Origin: Hemerocallis citrina
Taxonomy: Eukaryota; Streptophyta; Magnoliopsida; Asparagales; Asphodelaceae
Direction: 5' to 3'
DNA length: 64,000 bases
NCBI GenBank assembly: GCA_017893485.1
Contig: CM030362.1
Coordinates: 259,956,255 to 260,020,254 of the forward strand
In this document: one piece after another, positions 1-13,200 of the stretch
How the letters are laid out: the number at the start of each line of letters is the position of its first letter
Numbering within the stretch: the stretch's first letter is position 1
The notes under the pieces: model-generated
What the model saw: the letters and a program-made list of their open reading frames with translations, nothing else
What the model was told of the DNA's origin: nothing
The model's database searches: none
Position numbers and translations under genes: made by a program

Positions 1-108
1 CTCGGCTCGTGTCGAACCCGAGCCGAGCTCGAGCCTGAAAGTGCTAAATAAACGAGCCGAACTCGAGCCTCAAGGTATTCGGCTCGACTCGACTCGTTTG
101 CAGCCCTA
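1..108. mobile_element. hAT-type GAGCTCGAGC-rich MITE, right end
   Basis: The text is built of GCTCGAG/CGAGCCGAG words and ends TCGTTTGCAGCCCTA. These are the same words and the same terminus as the complete 293-bp copy at 20865-21157. The next eight bases, ATCACTTC (109-116), are the predicted target duplication; the left copy is outside the window. The element interrupts a copia pol remnant. Confidence 0.75.
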
Positions 109-420
109 ATCACTTCGTTCGTGATGAATGAGAGAAGAAGGTGATTTCATTCTTATATATTCGGTCCGATGAACTTGCTGATATCCTAACTAAAGCATTA
201 CCATCTAAGCTTTTTCAAACCTTGTTGAGGAAGCTCAGCTTCGACAATATCTACACACCAGCTTGAGCAGGAGTGCTAAAGTAGTGCTTAGTTTTAGTCC
301 CACACCAGTAAAAGAATTAGTTTACTTTTTATCTTTTCCTATATACAGGAGGCATTGTGTTCAGTTATAGCTATACAATAAATTCTTTCTTTCTTTCTCT
401 ATACTATACGTTAATAAACT
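109..420 (+). pseudogene. Ty1-copia pol C-terminal remnant plus start of its 3' LTR
   Basis: Frame at about 116-266 reads HFVRDE, a stop, EKKVISFLYIRSDELADILT, then KALPSKLFQTLLRKLSFDNI and YTPA-stop. D-(E/N)-LAD-x-(L/F)-TK is the end of copia RNase H. The following CTTGAGCAGGAGTG (262-275) is a decayed polypurine tract, and an LTR probably starts at TGCTAAAG near 274. The rest of the element is outside the window or lost. Confidence 0.7.
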
Positions 421-1207
421 TGAAGCATGTGGGAATGAAGCTGACCATGTGTGAAAGATGAACTTGGAGTTGACATCTTAAAAAACCATTGATGGTCTTT
501 GGAATGAGGGAGAAAGTTAAAGCCACGGTTTTGGGGAAGCAATGCAAGAAGGATAAAAATGTTAATTAGTTGTAGATGAAAAGACTAAAAGCCATCCAAA
601 ATACTCGAAATTTAACAAATGAAAATGCAAGACTATTAACTTATCAGGATAAGATACATAAAGTCAAAGCTAGTGAAATTTTGGGATATTTTCAGCAACT
701 TGTTAAAAGATAAAATAAAATGTATAAGAGAAACCAGAAAAAGTATAATTGAACATAGAAATTAAGAACTAAAAAAGCAATCTGGAAAAGTGCAGTATGA
801 TCTTAAAACAACATAATAAGTTAAGTCATATGTAAAATCTTGACTTGATAAGGAGGGGTTAAATCTATTCCAAAGAGATAAAGGGAAAGAAAGGGTCACC
901 AACATGCTTTAATGAAATTTCTACAACAATGAGTTTGAGGCTTACAGTACATAATATAAAGGAATCACAAGGATAGCCTTCACTTGAACTTTATGCTTAC
1001 TAGATATGGCTATTTATGTGGTGATGATCCATGGGATTTTAAAGCTCATACAATGTTAAGGCATCCCAGTTTGTAAAATATGATTTAACAGAATGAATCC
1101 TACAAAACAGTTTTAATAATAACATATGGCGGAAATATAATTTTAAAAACACTGCCTCGGTGATAAAAAAATGGAGTATAGTATTTGCATTCCATAAATT
1201 TCATTAC
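421..1207. other. MutS2 intron, AT-rich, nothing recognised
   Basis: AT-rich intronic sequence left of exon 11. I see no exon, LTR end or terminal inverted repeat here. Confidence 0.5.
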
Positions 1208-1278
1208 CTTAGATACTGCTGTGCCTCTTGAAGATGTTCTTGGAAGTCTTTCTTAAAGCTCTCCATATTAACTATGAC
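1208..1278 (-). CDS. mutS2: MutS2 exon 11 (last in window)
   Basis: 71 bp encoding [20 protein letters not shown], then QYLR (last codon split). This is the start of the long linker helix following I-(D/N)-E in MutS2 proteins. The acceptor is AATGTAG|GTC and the donor AAG|GTAATG. The remaining linker and any Smr domain must lie left of the window; I see no further exon in 1-1207. Confidence 0.88.
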
Positions 1279-4200
1279 CTACATTATTAGCGACAATATT
1301 CAAAATATTGAACCGTGGCCAATAATACATCATTCTTCATTTTGGGCAGTTAAATTCAGTTTTTAATTCGATTACTATTTCCCTTTTCGACCGTACACTA
1401 CTGCTCTAATATTATAACTTGTAAATGGTCAGTGAGATCGTCCTTGAATAGCTCTTGAATATGGTAATGAATTTCCTGCATCTGAAAAGCTTCTGACCAA
1501 GTAAAGTAGCTGCATATTTTTATTTAAAAAAAAAGTAAAGTAGCTGTACAGTAAATACATAACGAAGAATTATAAAATAAGATTTTGGCATTGCTTGCTT
1601 TCCCCCACATCTCCCTTGATAAAAATGAAGAGCAAACAACAATACCAAGGTGGAGGCTTGCCATAATTTTAGTGATAATTTAAAATGGCATCCACAGAAT
1701 TAAGTTACTGGTTTTTAATTTAACTGCTTTTTGTTGGGTCACACTAATCCGAAGTGAAGAGAGGATGGTGTTACAAGAGAGGAATCAAAGCGACAATGAT
1801 TGGAGATGAGAAGCAGCTGAAGCAGAAGCAACAACAGAGGCATGTGTGGTTGACTGTACAGTCGACCGACAACTCCTCTGGAATTGGCGAGATCAAGTGC
1901 AGTCGACCGTGAGCAGCTGAAGCTTGTGTTCGGGTTGCGGGTCTGGATGATCCATTTTGAATCTAACTTCTTCATTAAGTTAGATCGTACGAACTCCTTG
2001 TATGGTTATCTCTTCAGTATATATAGGATGGTTAATGTATCAAGTGCATCAAATTAGGGTTTCTCTAGATCTCTATATAATCAATGTAAACGGCTTAAAG
2101 AACCATATGATTCTGTTGAGTGCCGAATAGAAGAAGAGAGTACTTCATCTGCGAGGTGAGAGATTTCTCAGCAAGTCGTTCACTTAGGCTTGAGAAAGAG
2201 GATCGTGGTGTGAGTTATAACTCTTGTATCTTCTCTAGTTGAATAATATCTCGGTTCTTCCTCCCCCGGATTAAGGTGAAAGTCCCAACCGGGGCAATTC
2301 TTGTGTGATTTGTGTGATTGGTGTGATCTAGTATTTGCTTGGTGGTTTGTATTGATCGTGTCGAAGACTCAACATGATCCTCTAGCGGGAATAATTCCCT
2401 ATCACTTTCCATCTAATAGATCACCACATTAAACACTACACTTAGCATACTTTGACATTTCATGTCAGATACGCTGTTCAGGTCTAAAACGAGGATTCTC
2501 AAAGCTTTTTCTCTAGGAAAATACAGATACTTATTATGGTAAGATTCCTTCCCCCATCCACTCATTTCCTCTTCTAAGGAAGCCCTGTTTTAACTTTGGA
2601 GAATGACATAGCAACATAAAAGTAATTGTTTCAGACTTCAGAATGAAAGGGCATGATCCAAATAATTGAAAACAACTTTCTATAATAATAGTATATAAAA
2701 AAAGATTGTAGTTGGCTTTGTCAATTGGAAGTTGCATAATGTCACTAGACAGTTTGCAAGGCCATATTATGCAGTCTGTTTCAGGAATACTCTGCAGTTT
2801 GGAGAACTATTTAGATTTAGATTCTCTATTTCTGTTGAGAAAACATTGGATATTCAGTTTGTGGTTTGAGAGCTTCCACAGTTGACAAAGCAGCTGATGA
2901 TGATAACAATAAGGACAGCGGTGACTATGGATCTGTGTTGTTGGAATGGGAATGCAAATGACATTATTGATGGCAAAGTTAATTTCCTCTGCAACAGCCA
3001 ATACAGATTGCTAATTTTCCTGCTGATCTATCCAGTTGGAGGGCAGTACATTTGGGATGGAGATGCTGACTAGGCAAAGGCCAAGTCGGTTTTTATAAAC
3101 AATTTAAAATAAGTGCTATATTTATTAATAATTTTTAAAATAATTATACCTAAAAAAATTTCCAACAACAAACTATGTTAGGAAAAGCTGATTTTCAGTG
3201 GCTGCATTCTCTAATATCTTGAACTACTGAATTAAGAAACACTGCTTGCAAGATGAAGAAACATGCATAGCTCAGAATTCAACAACTTACCTCATTTATT
3301 TCAGCACCGGATTTTCCATGTAGTTTGCGTGCTTTCTCCAAAATAGAATTGGATAACCCCAACCTTTCAGCAATATTAATAGCATTTGAATAACCTACAA
3401 TACCAATGCCAGAACATTTACAAATTTGTATCCCGCAAAAAATGAAAGCAACAGCTAATTTAATAGTTTTAAAATAAATAGATTATGATTCTTTGCATAG
3501 TTGAAGATATTTTCTTACATTTAACAAACCGGTACATTTATAACATAATAAAGGTCTGGAATGTTATGTTTTTATTCTCTCTTTCTACTTCAAGGGAAAT
3601 TCTGAGTACTCTCACAATCATTGTACTTTATCTCTCGAGTAATGAAAAGGGCCATTTTAATTTTTACCGTAAATGTTATTGATCACCCAAGAAATGCTTA
3701 TACAAAATATGAGGACTGAAGGAGATACATTGGGACTGCCGTTGCAGTTGGAGTAATCAATAAGGCTTGGATACACAGAGGGAATAGAAAAGGAGCACTT
3801 GAGAGAGGTTAAAGAAATCTAAATTTACTCTTTGATGAAAGATGAAAGTCTAAAAAGATGAAATGGAGTTAAGAGGCAAAGACAAAGATGCCAAGCAGGT
3901 TAAGAGAACCAATTATGATAATGATGAGGACATCTATTCTGTTTAAAAATAAAAATATTAGGACACACACGACCCCTAGTTTCCACCTTGGTGAATGCGT
4001 CTTCGCAGCACCATCACAGATCCTGAAGAGCCTTTCTTATCCTTTCCAAATCACCCAATTAGGAACCCTAGACTTCTCCGACCTGAAATGGACAACCCTG
4101 ATATTTCCACTACCCTAGCTGTCATCCAAGCAACTCTTGTCAATATCAATCAGAGGCTTGAGAAAGTAGAGTTAAATCAAACCATTGTCCCTGAGCTTCA

Positions 4201-7200
4201 TGTCAATCGTCAGAATGTTCGCGACGATCAACGTCAAGAACGTGACCCTGACGAACAATATAAGATAAACGTTAAGGCTGACGTTCCCCAGTTTGAAGGC
4301 CACATGGAATCCCAAGCTTACCTCGATTGGATCTGTGCCATGGACCACAACTTTGTGTGGTTTGACATGAGCGAAGCCCTTAAAGTTAAATTTTTCACTA
4401 TGAAATTGACGGGTAAAGCTCAACAACACTGGACCAATCTTGAACATGCTCACAGAGGCCGAGGTCTGGCACCCATAGCCACTTGGCCATGAAAGAGAAG
4501 CTCACAGAGAGATATGTACCGTTATCGTTCCACACCCGATTGATAGATTCGTGGAACCAACTTTATCAAGGAAGTAAATCCACACAAGAATATGTTGATA
4601 AATTTGATGACTTCCTTATTCGTTACAATGCTTTAGGTAAACAGAGTGAAGAACAAACTCTCTCTAGGTTCAAGGCTAGATTACGAGCCAATCTGATGAA
4701 CGAGCTAATTCATAGAAATGTGGACTCAATAGCGGCAGCCTACGCCCTAGTCCTCGATATGGATTCCCTAGAAGCTAGTTCCCATTACAAGTCCAGCGAT
4801 TCAATGGATCATTCCTCTAGAATGAATCCTCCTGACCCCTCTAGACCTGAGCACTCCTCTCCTCAGTACCCTAACAAGTCTTACCCAAATAAACATACTT
4901 CAAATTCCTATTCACATAGAAATGACAACATGGGTAAGAACACTGAAAGAGACTATTCTAAGATTGATCCTCTTAGTAACTGCTATAAATTTAAGGGATA
5001 TGGCCATGTTGCTGGCAACTGTCCCAGCCCAAGTATGATCAATATAGTAGAGGGTACCGCAGTCATCGCTAATGAGCCCGATAATGAGTTTACCTATGAA
5101 CCTAATATAAGTGATGACTTTGATGAAAAAGATGATGACCAGTCTCTCAATTGTATTCAGCCTGTCCAGTCACCTCTATTGAGTATACCTAAGTCACTCA
5201 TTCCTTCCCAATTCACTTGGCAACCCATCGATTTTACCCCTGTGTTAGAAAATCACAAAGTCACAGAGTCTGCACCCACATTTGCATATAACATTCAAGA
5301 CTTGCATAGAGAAATTTCTAAGGAACTTAATGAGAATAATTTTAACTACAAGTTAATAGCAGATATTAGAAGGAAATTTATAACTTTAGATATTGGTGAC
5401 GAGGTCCTGGTTCGGATTCATTCGGAACGGTTTCCTGTTGGACCCGTTAAGAACTTGAACATACGTGTTGCAGGACCATTTAAGATTCTACATGCAATCA
5501 ATGATAGTACCTATGTCATTGACCTTCCTGAAGGTTTTGGCATAAATAAGACTATCAATATTAAGGATCAAGTACTTTATGAAGACTCAAAATTCAACCA
5601 TAAAAATTTTCTTATAGATGAGCCTACCTTGTAGCCTAATGGTGAGATTCCCACATTTACCTCATTACCTGATACTATTTACCCACCGACAGAAGAATTG
5701 AATAATATTTTAGATGATCAGATAATCTCCACAATAGATGGTGGTATGCACAAGTATTTGGTGAGGTAGAAAAACAAGCCGAAGTCGGATGACACTTGTA
5801 GTGATCGTGAGGGGCTCCCGCAACTGGATCTAGATCTTTTGGAGCACCATGACAGGATCACTTGTTTTAACTCGACTGGGTCGAGCTCTCTCCCACCCGG
5901 AGAGAATGATGAGGACATCTATTCTGTTTAGATTTTATTTCACTACCATATTTGTTTTCGACAATTATAGCCATATGTAATTTTTTTTATGTATTTGAAA
6001 TTCTGAGAATATTTTGAGATTTGTATTAAGATGTATTTTGAGCCTATTTATAGGCCTTGAGATTAATGAGAAAATTTGCCATTCTTGATTTAAAAAATTA
6101 TGCTGAGTTTTTGCTCTTCCTCTCTCTTTGTGTGATACAAGTGAGATCCAAGTTATTAGGCTTTGTGATAAATCCTAATACAATTTTAGGGTTTGTGATA
6201 AACTCTAAAATCTACCTCAAATTAAAAAATTAAAAAAATCCCCAACTAAAATTACCCAAACCCTAATTTCCCAAATCCCCAACGCAAAACCCTAATCCCC
6301 AACTCCTACACCAGCCACCATACACATTCCCCTTCTTCATCTTCTTCTTCCTCTACCCCAGATCCCGATCACAAGAAGAAAAGAACCCAGCCCTTCATCT
6401 TCTTCTTCCCCAGTCCCGCTCCACGTCCACGCCATCGGCCCCGGCCATCTCCCGCATTAAAATCACCGTCGCCTTCCACCCCTCCTCGCCCCTCCGTCCT
6501 CGTCTCCTCGTCATCCTCTTTTCCCGACCACGACCCTGTCGCTACCTGTTGCCACTCACTACAACCACCTCGCCATCGAACACCCCTGTCGCCTCGCACC
6601 TCCACAACTACCCGTCCGCCCTGTCTCCCTTCGTCGAAGCTCCTCTCGACGTGCCACCGCAATGCCCTCCTGCATCGCCAGTCAGCCGGCGAAAGCTTCG
6701 ACAGCAGCGACAAAACCTCCGTGCTGCTCCTCTCTCTTGCTGTCCTTGCCGTTCTTGGAGTGCTGTGTTCTTAGTTACTGTCCAACTCCGAGATCTACGC
6801 TGGTTTCTTCGCATTCAGTATACTCTTTCCACTATTAAATATTTGTGTTCTACTATCCTATTATCTATTATATTATCTGATTTGCCTGTCGTCCACAAAA
6901 ATAACTGAGATTGAGTATTCCACATGCTTGAGTAGAATACGAATCAATATTGAACCTATTACTTGCTAAAAACACTTAGGGATTTAATTATTGATTGTAG
7001 AGTGAATTATTAATTGGGATTGTTAACGTGATTCAGTTCTTGAAAATCCATCCAACCAATTAATTGTTTAACATTTCCAACTTTGATCCGCACCTACGTG
7101 TTGGTAAAATTAATCCATTAAGAATCTTTGAAATTCTCTATTTTAGGGTTAGTTTTATATCAGATAAGTTATCAAGTCACCAGTTAGTTTGGTAGTTTAA

Positions 7201-10200
7201 ACAAGTTTAAGTTATAATACAATCTTTCCCCAACATCTGCCTTATCTATTCCAGTCTTCTACCTCGCTAGAACCCACTATGAGCCCATTTAACAAACTTT
7301 TTGATTGCATTTTGCAACAAGAAAAACTTTTTGAGAACCATCTGATATTAGGGCTATCATCCATGAGCAAAGATGCCCAGGGGCAAAAAACTCTATAGTG
7401 GGGCTGAAGCTGCTTTACTTCAAATGATTGACTAGCATATGCCAGGTTCATTACATGTTAATCACAAACCCTGATTTTCAAGATGGAGGGATATAAAAAA
7501 GTCATATTCTTGCATGTGCAATGCTAGGAAACGAAGTATAAAACATATAGTCTATAACTGAAAGAAATGTACAACAATATAAAAGATGGTAAATGGAGAC
7601 ACATGCATGAAAACCGAAATTATCCTCTTGTCTATAGATGTATTCAGCTACCGTATCATTCCAATATACCTATTATGTGTAAGTCACACTCACCATTTGT
7701 TGGTAGACCAACATATTATCCCATCATTTAGTTTCCAAGAAACTATTCACAGATCAATTTTGCATGTTCACTCCATTTCGCTTATACATCTACGCACATG
7801 ACAAATAAAGGTTACTCTATCACCGCATTCACGCTTATACATCTATGCACATGACAAATGAAGATTCCTCTATCACCGCATTCACATCTAATCATATGCT
7901 TTTTTCCATAAATAAAAAAGTACACGAAAAAATGGTTTTTGTGTCGACTGTTGAACACCAATACAGATTCAGTTTTGACAGTATCAAGTCACCTTTTGAT
8001 TTGCTTTTTACCACAATAATTTATAGAATTACCCACCCAACAAGTTAGGTTGTTGAGTTATCCCGCAAGGTTCCTACTAATACCACCACTTTCCATATCA
8101 GTTATGACAATGAATAACCTAGTCTTAATGCTTCCGTGATCACTCATCTCTAATTTGAACACATCCTTTTCCATTCTTTGGTTTCGAACATTAGGGTTTC
8201 TGATAGGATGTAAGTATGTAACATTCTTTCTAACAGCAAATAAGATTAATATGTCTACTACTACAATGGGAGAAGGCCTTAGTGTAATTTGTCCATATCC
8301 CAACCCGTGCAACGCACGTTTATTTAAACTCTACAATATAAACCAATGAAATACGTACAGTACACGTTCAAATTTATTACCCTCTCCCTATCTCTCAAAA
8401 AAACCAAAAGCCCTACCCTCTTCATCTCCCTCTCTCCACACCTGCCCCGTGGGAGAAGGATCATGAGCAGTGAATGTCAGTCTATTATTTTACGTGTTCC
8501 GCACGTGCTTCTCCCATTATAATATAGATAAATAGAATATATATATATATATATATATATATGGGGTAAGAGTGGGTTTGTGTGGCTATGTCCTTGTTCC
8601 AAAAAAAAGAAAAAGAAAAAGAAAAAAACGATGTCACAGATAGGATGTAACATTCTTTCTAACAACAAATAAAATTACAATCAATTATATAAATTGTCGC
8701 AGCAGGGCTATTTCTCTAACTTCTCCTGCAGGTCCAGACGACTTAATGAGTTTGGATAAAGTAGAATTCAACATGCTATATGCTCACACCATAACTGATA
8801 CGCAATTGTGCAGGTCCCAAATAATACAAAAGAACATTTCCTATTCATAATCATCTTTAGTGTTTACAAATAAAACAATCACAAGATGATAGCTTCGATT
8901 AAAGGAAAGCAGCAAAACTATTTTCTAGATATGCATGAAGTAGTTTTTCACAAGATAAAGAATAACCTGGAATTCCCCAAAGGATCTTGTAGGTTGGCTT
9001 TAAGCTCTCATCATCAAATTGAACACATGCATTCTCAAATGCATCATTACTGTGGCAGGAAAGTGACAAAAAGAAATATAAATATTCGAATATTGAGGAC
9101 TGTAAAGCTTTTCTGCTATTGGAAAAAGAAATATAGTATACATGAACTAATATCACTCCAGAATGAATGGCAGAATGGATGTTTGTAAGAAAAAAATAGC
9201 AAATTAACTTCCACAAAGATTATAGACCAAGGTTGCAAATAATGGTAAATGAAAAAAACGATAATGTGTCCTTTAGGTTTAATACCCATTTAATTACCGT
9301 TAATCATCCTTTGAACAGTTTGGTAACTGTTTCCTCTTGATCCCCTTTTTTACGTTTATTTAAAACTGATATAGATTTATTTAAAACTGATATAGACCAT
9401 ATGAAAAATTGTTCATATATTCTTCCAGTAAATAAATTATGTTTTTCTGATCTAAAAATTTCGTGAGGTTGTTCCCTTCAATCCACTTAAGTTGGATACA
9501 ACAATTCATTGCGAGAGTTTTGTTCATCAGAAAGCAGGATATTTCGTAATTTGCCTCTTCCTTTCATATAAGATCTATAAGTATAAGCTGATGAAAGTGA
9601 TGAAAAATAATTTCTTGCGTATGATCTTTTGTTTTCCTCTTTCTTAATTGCTTTACTACTTAAGTTTTCTTCTCTGTTCAAAATAGTTGAATCAGTTCAA
9701 AATAGTTGAATCATTTATGGGTGTGACTTTTTTGTAAACTCTATCAAGGATATGCAAGGTCGGTCTCATCATTTTCCACCTCCAAGAAACACTAAAGTTT
9801 CAAGTTTCAACAACAAAGTGATTAGCGGTTCCAGCACTTTCAGTTGAGTTCTAACTGCGGAATAACTCACCAATGACATGCAAAACAATAGAATCAAAAG
9901 CAAGAACAAAAGCAATCAAAAACAATCACACAAGATTATACGAGATTTTTTCGAGGTTTACCCAATGCAATGCTACTTTCCTGCGCGGAGGAACTCCTGC
10001 GATTTCCACTAGAAATATGAAGAACAAGTTTACAAATCTCTCAAGAACTCACCCCCAAGGTGTAGGGTTTCTCTCTATCTCCCTCTCTCTCTCAGACAGC
10101 TGATAGATCTCTCTTTTCTTTTTAGATTATCTTAAATCGCACACAATGCAATATATATAGGTTTACTTCATATCTAATCTCAGCCGCAGATCAATCAGCG

Positions 10201-13200
10201 CCGCGCCGGTTGACCGCAACTTTAGTCGGTCTACCGTTCATGTCTTCGACTATACAGGAATCCAACAGAAAGTGGGTCGGTCGACTGCACGGTCGACCGG
10301 TGGTTCCGTCAGGTGTACATGGTATTAGCAGCGAGCGAGACAGTTGACAGCATGGTCAACTGTACACTGCATGTACATGGTTGGTAGGGGGTGCGGTCTG
10401 GTGTGCGGTCGACCGCAACTCTGCCTGCAGCTTCTGACTGCTCTTGACCTGCTTGCCCCCACTTCGACTCTCCTTCTCGTCAGTCTTCTTCAACCTATTA
10501 TCGTGTATTTGGATTCACAAACCCCAACAATCTCCCACTGAGACATATAGACACAGTCTCTAACCTGTTCTTCATACTTCCATTGACCTAGTCCAGGCCT
10601 GTGCCTCTGCAAGTCTCCTCATCAATTAACCTGAAGACAATCCAATAGCAGTATAGCAGAACTGATGCTATCTACTATCTACTACCTTTGTGAGCATGTC
10701 CGCTGGATTCTTTGTGCCAAGAATCTTAGATAGCTTCAACCATTTCTTCTCAACTGTCATTCTAATAAAGTGATACCACATTTGAATGTGCCGAGTCCTA
10801 GCATGATATGTCGAGTTTTCCGCCAAGAAAACTGTACATTGACTATCACACCATAACTCACTTTTGGGTTGCTTTCTACCTAACTGTTTCTTAAGCTCCG
10901 AAATCCACAACATGTCTTTCGTCGCCTCTGTAAGTACCATATACCAGTGTTCTAAATGGCGTTCGCCTCGGGCGCTTAGGCGGCGCCTAGGCGCTCAGAT
11001 GGAGGAGAATGAACCGCCTTTGCATTAAACAGTGGTCTAGGTGGTTAGAGGCGATTAGGCGGCCGCCTTGTTAAGTAGGTGTCCGTAGCGCTGATCAGGT
11101 GTCCGCCTGATGTCCAACACCCAATCATTTTCTATATTTTAAAATTTTAAATACTATAAAATAACACAAAAAAGAGAACTATTAATCTATTAATCCATTA
11201 TATAATATGTATGAATTTTTAATACTAGTGGAATTGTTTTTACTTTTTTTTGTATTATTGGTGATGGATTGCACATATTACACCTATTACACATATTACA
11301 ATAGTACATGTGACACATATTACACATATTGACATATTGCACATATTACAATTGGACAATTGTTTTTTAATTGCACGAGGAAGCTTTTTTTATGCATAAA
11401 TACCCTTTAATTACACATCTTACACAAGAACGTGATGAATATTTGCAATTGAATTGCATGATTATAAGGGCTGAAATTAACTAAATCGGCAAAATAAATT
11501 CAACCATCTAGGCGCCGCCTGGGCACCGTAGGCGCTAGGCACCCCTTGACTGAACCGCCACTGCCTAACACCATTTACAACCTTGCCATATACTCTGACT
11601 CCAAGGTTGACTGTGCTACAACCTTTTGTAATTGCGAAGCCAAACTAACAGTTGTACCTCTAACTGTAAGTACATACCCTGTAGTACTTCTGCAACCATC
11701 ACGATCGCCCAAAAAAATCGCATCCACATAACCATGTATATGCAAAGAATCTCCCCGAAAACAAAAAGTGATCGGAAGTACCTGCTGATATCTGAAAATC
11801 CACTTTACTGTATCCCAATGTTGTTCACCTAGATTCTTCATGTTACGATTGACAACTCCCACTGCTTGTACGATCTCTAGTCTTGTAGACACCATCACAT
11901 ACATCAAACTCCCAATGGCTGAGATATAAGGAATAGCAGTCATTTTCTCCACTTCTGCCTCTATTTTAGGATATAAGTCCATCGATAACTTGAAGTGAGA
12001 GGCCAAGGGACAAGTGACTGACCTTACACCATCCACATTGAATCTTTTCAACAGCTTCTTAACATAGTCCACTTGTGATAACTAAAGCTTCTTGCTTTTC
12101 ATGTCTACTAATTTCATGCTGAGGATTTGCTTCGCTTCACCCAAGTCCTTTATTGAAAACTCTGAAGCTAGCCCCTTTTTCACTTCCTTGATCTTCTCCA
12201 TATATGAACCTGCTAACATGTCGTCCACATATAATGCCAATGTAACTATATCAGTCTTCATATCTACGAACATATACCTAATGATCTGTTTCACATCTAT
12301 CGAAACTCTTTCCTCTCATGAAGCAATCAAACTTCAAGTACCATTGTCGTGGTGCCTGTTTGAGTCCATAAAGACTCTTCTTTAGTAGACACACCATGTC
12401 TTCTTTCCCTTTAGCTTCAAAACCTGTGGGTTATCTCATTTATAGCTCTTCTTCAACATCACCATAGAGAAATGCTATTTTCACATCCAACTGCTCTAAG
12501 TGTAAGTCTTCAACTGTCACAATACTAAGAAGAACCCTAATTGAAGCCATCTTCACAATCGGTACAAAGATCTCACTGTAATCGATACATTCTCTTTGAG
12601 AGAACCTTTTCACAATAAGCCTCGCCTTATACCTCTTACTGCCATCTGCTTCATCTTTGACTCTGAAAATCCATTTGTTCATAAGAGCACGTTTTCCTAT
12701 AGGTAACTTGGTCAACTCCCAAGTTTGGTTCTGTTCCAAGGAATTCATCTAATCCCTCATGGCTAACTCCCACTGAATTCAAGCCTCATCCTTCAAAGCT
12801 TCCTCATGAGTCTTTGGCTCTCCTGAATCTGTGTACAAAATATGCTCGTGAACAACACTAGCTGATGGATCAAATATCTTGGTTAGCCTTCTCTCTCGTA
12901 TCAATCTCCTTAATGTGGGTACCAGTTCACTGACCGGTTCAGGTTTCCCGAACAACTCTCGTTTTGAATAACCTGCTCATTCCCAATAGGCTCATCATGA
13001 GCCTCCTGTGTGCCTGTGGTGCTTGTACCTGCTGCTGCACTGTAGGGCCCCTACCACTAGGGCCGCCGTTAGAATTTGAATCTGAACCGATATCTGACTC
13101 GGAATAAGTTGTACTGTCTTGACCTGTGTGCGTGTCCTTGTATAAGATCTCTTCATTGAACACTACATTTCTGTTGCGAATTACCAACCAATTCGTGGGG

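Larger units (their letters stand above)
3922..7162 (+). mobile_element. Non-autonomous chromovirus (Ty3/gypsy) copy 1, 5' LTR truncated, TSD GATAA
   Basis: GATAA at 3917-3921 and 7163-7167 flank an element that starts TGATGAGGACATC and ends TTTTATATCA. The 5' LTR is cut to its first 24 bp (3922-3945), after which internal sequence follows directly, so the rest of the LTR and the primer-binding site were deleted after insertion. The inside encodes gag and a CCHC knuckle, then jumps to the integrase C-terminus and chromodomain. Protease, RT, RNase H and integrase core are absent. The intact 3' LTR is 5907-7162. Confidence 0.85.

Noticed and set aside
6369..6908. GC-rich Arg/Pro/Ser frames
   Set aside because: They lie in the GC-rich middle of the chromovirus LTR. 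Similar frames recur in the other LTR copies (17403, 32519, 49505, 54235) without conserved protein sequence.
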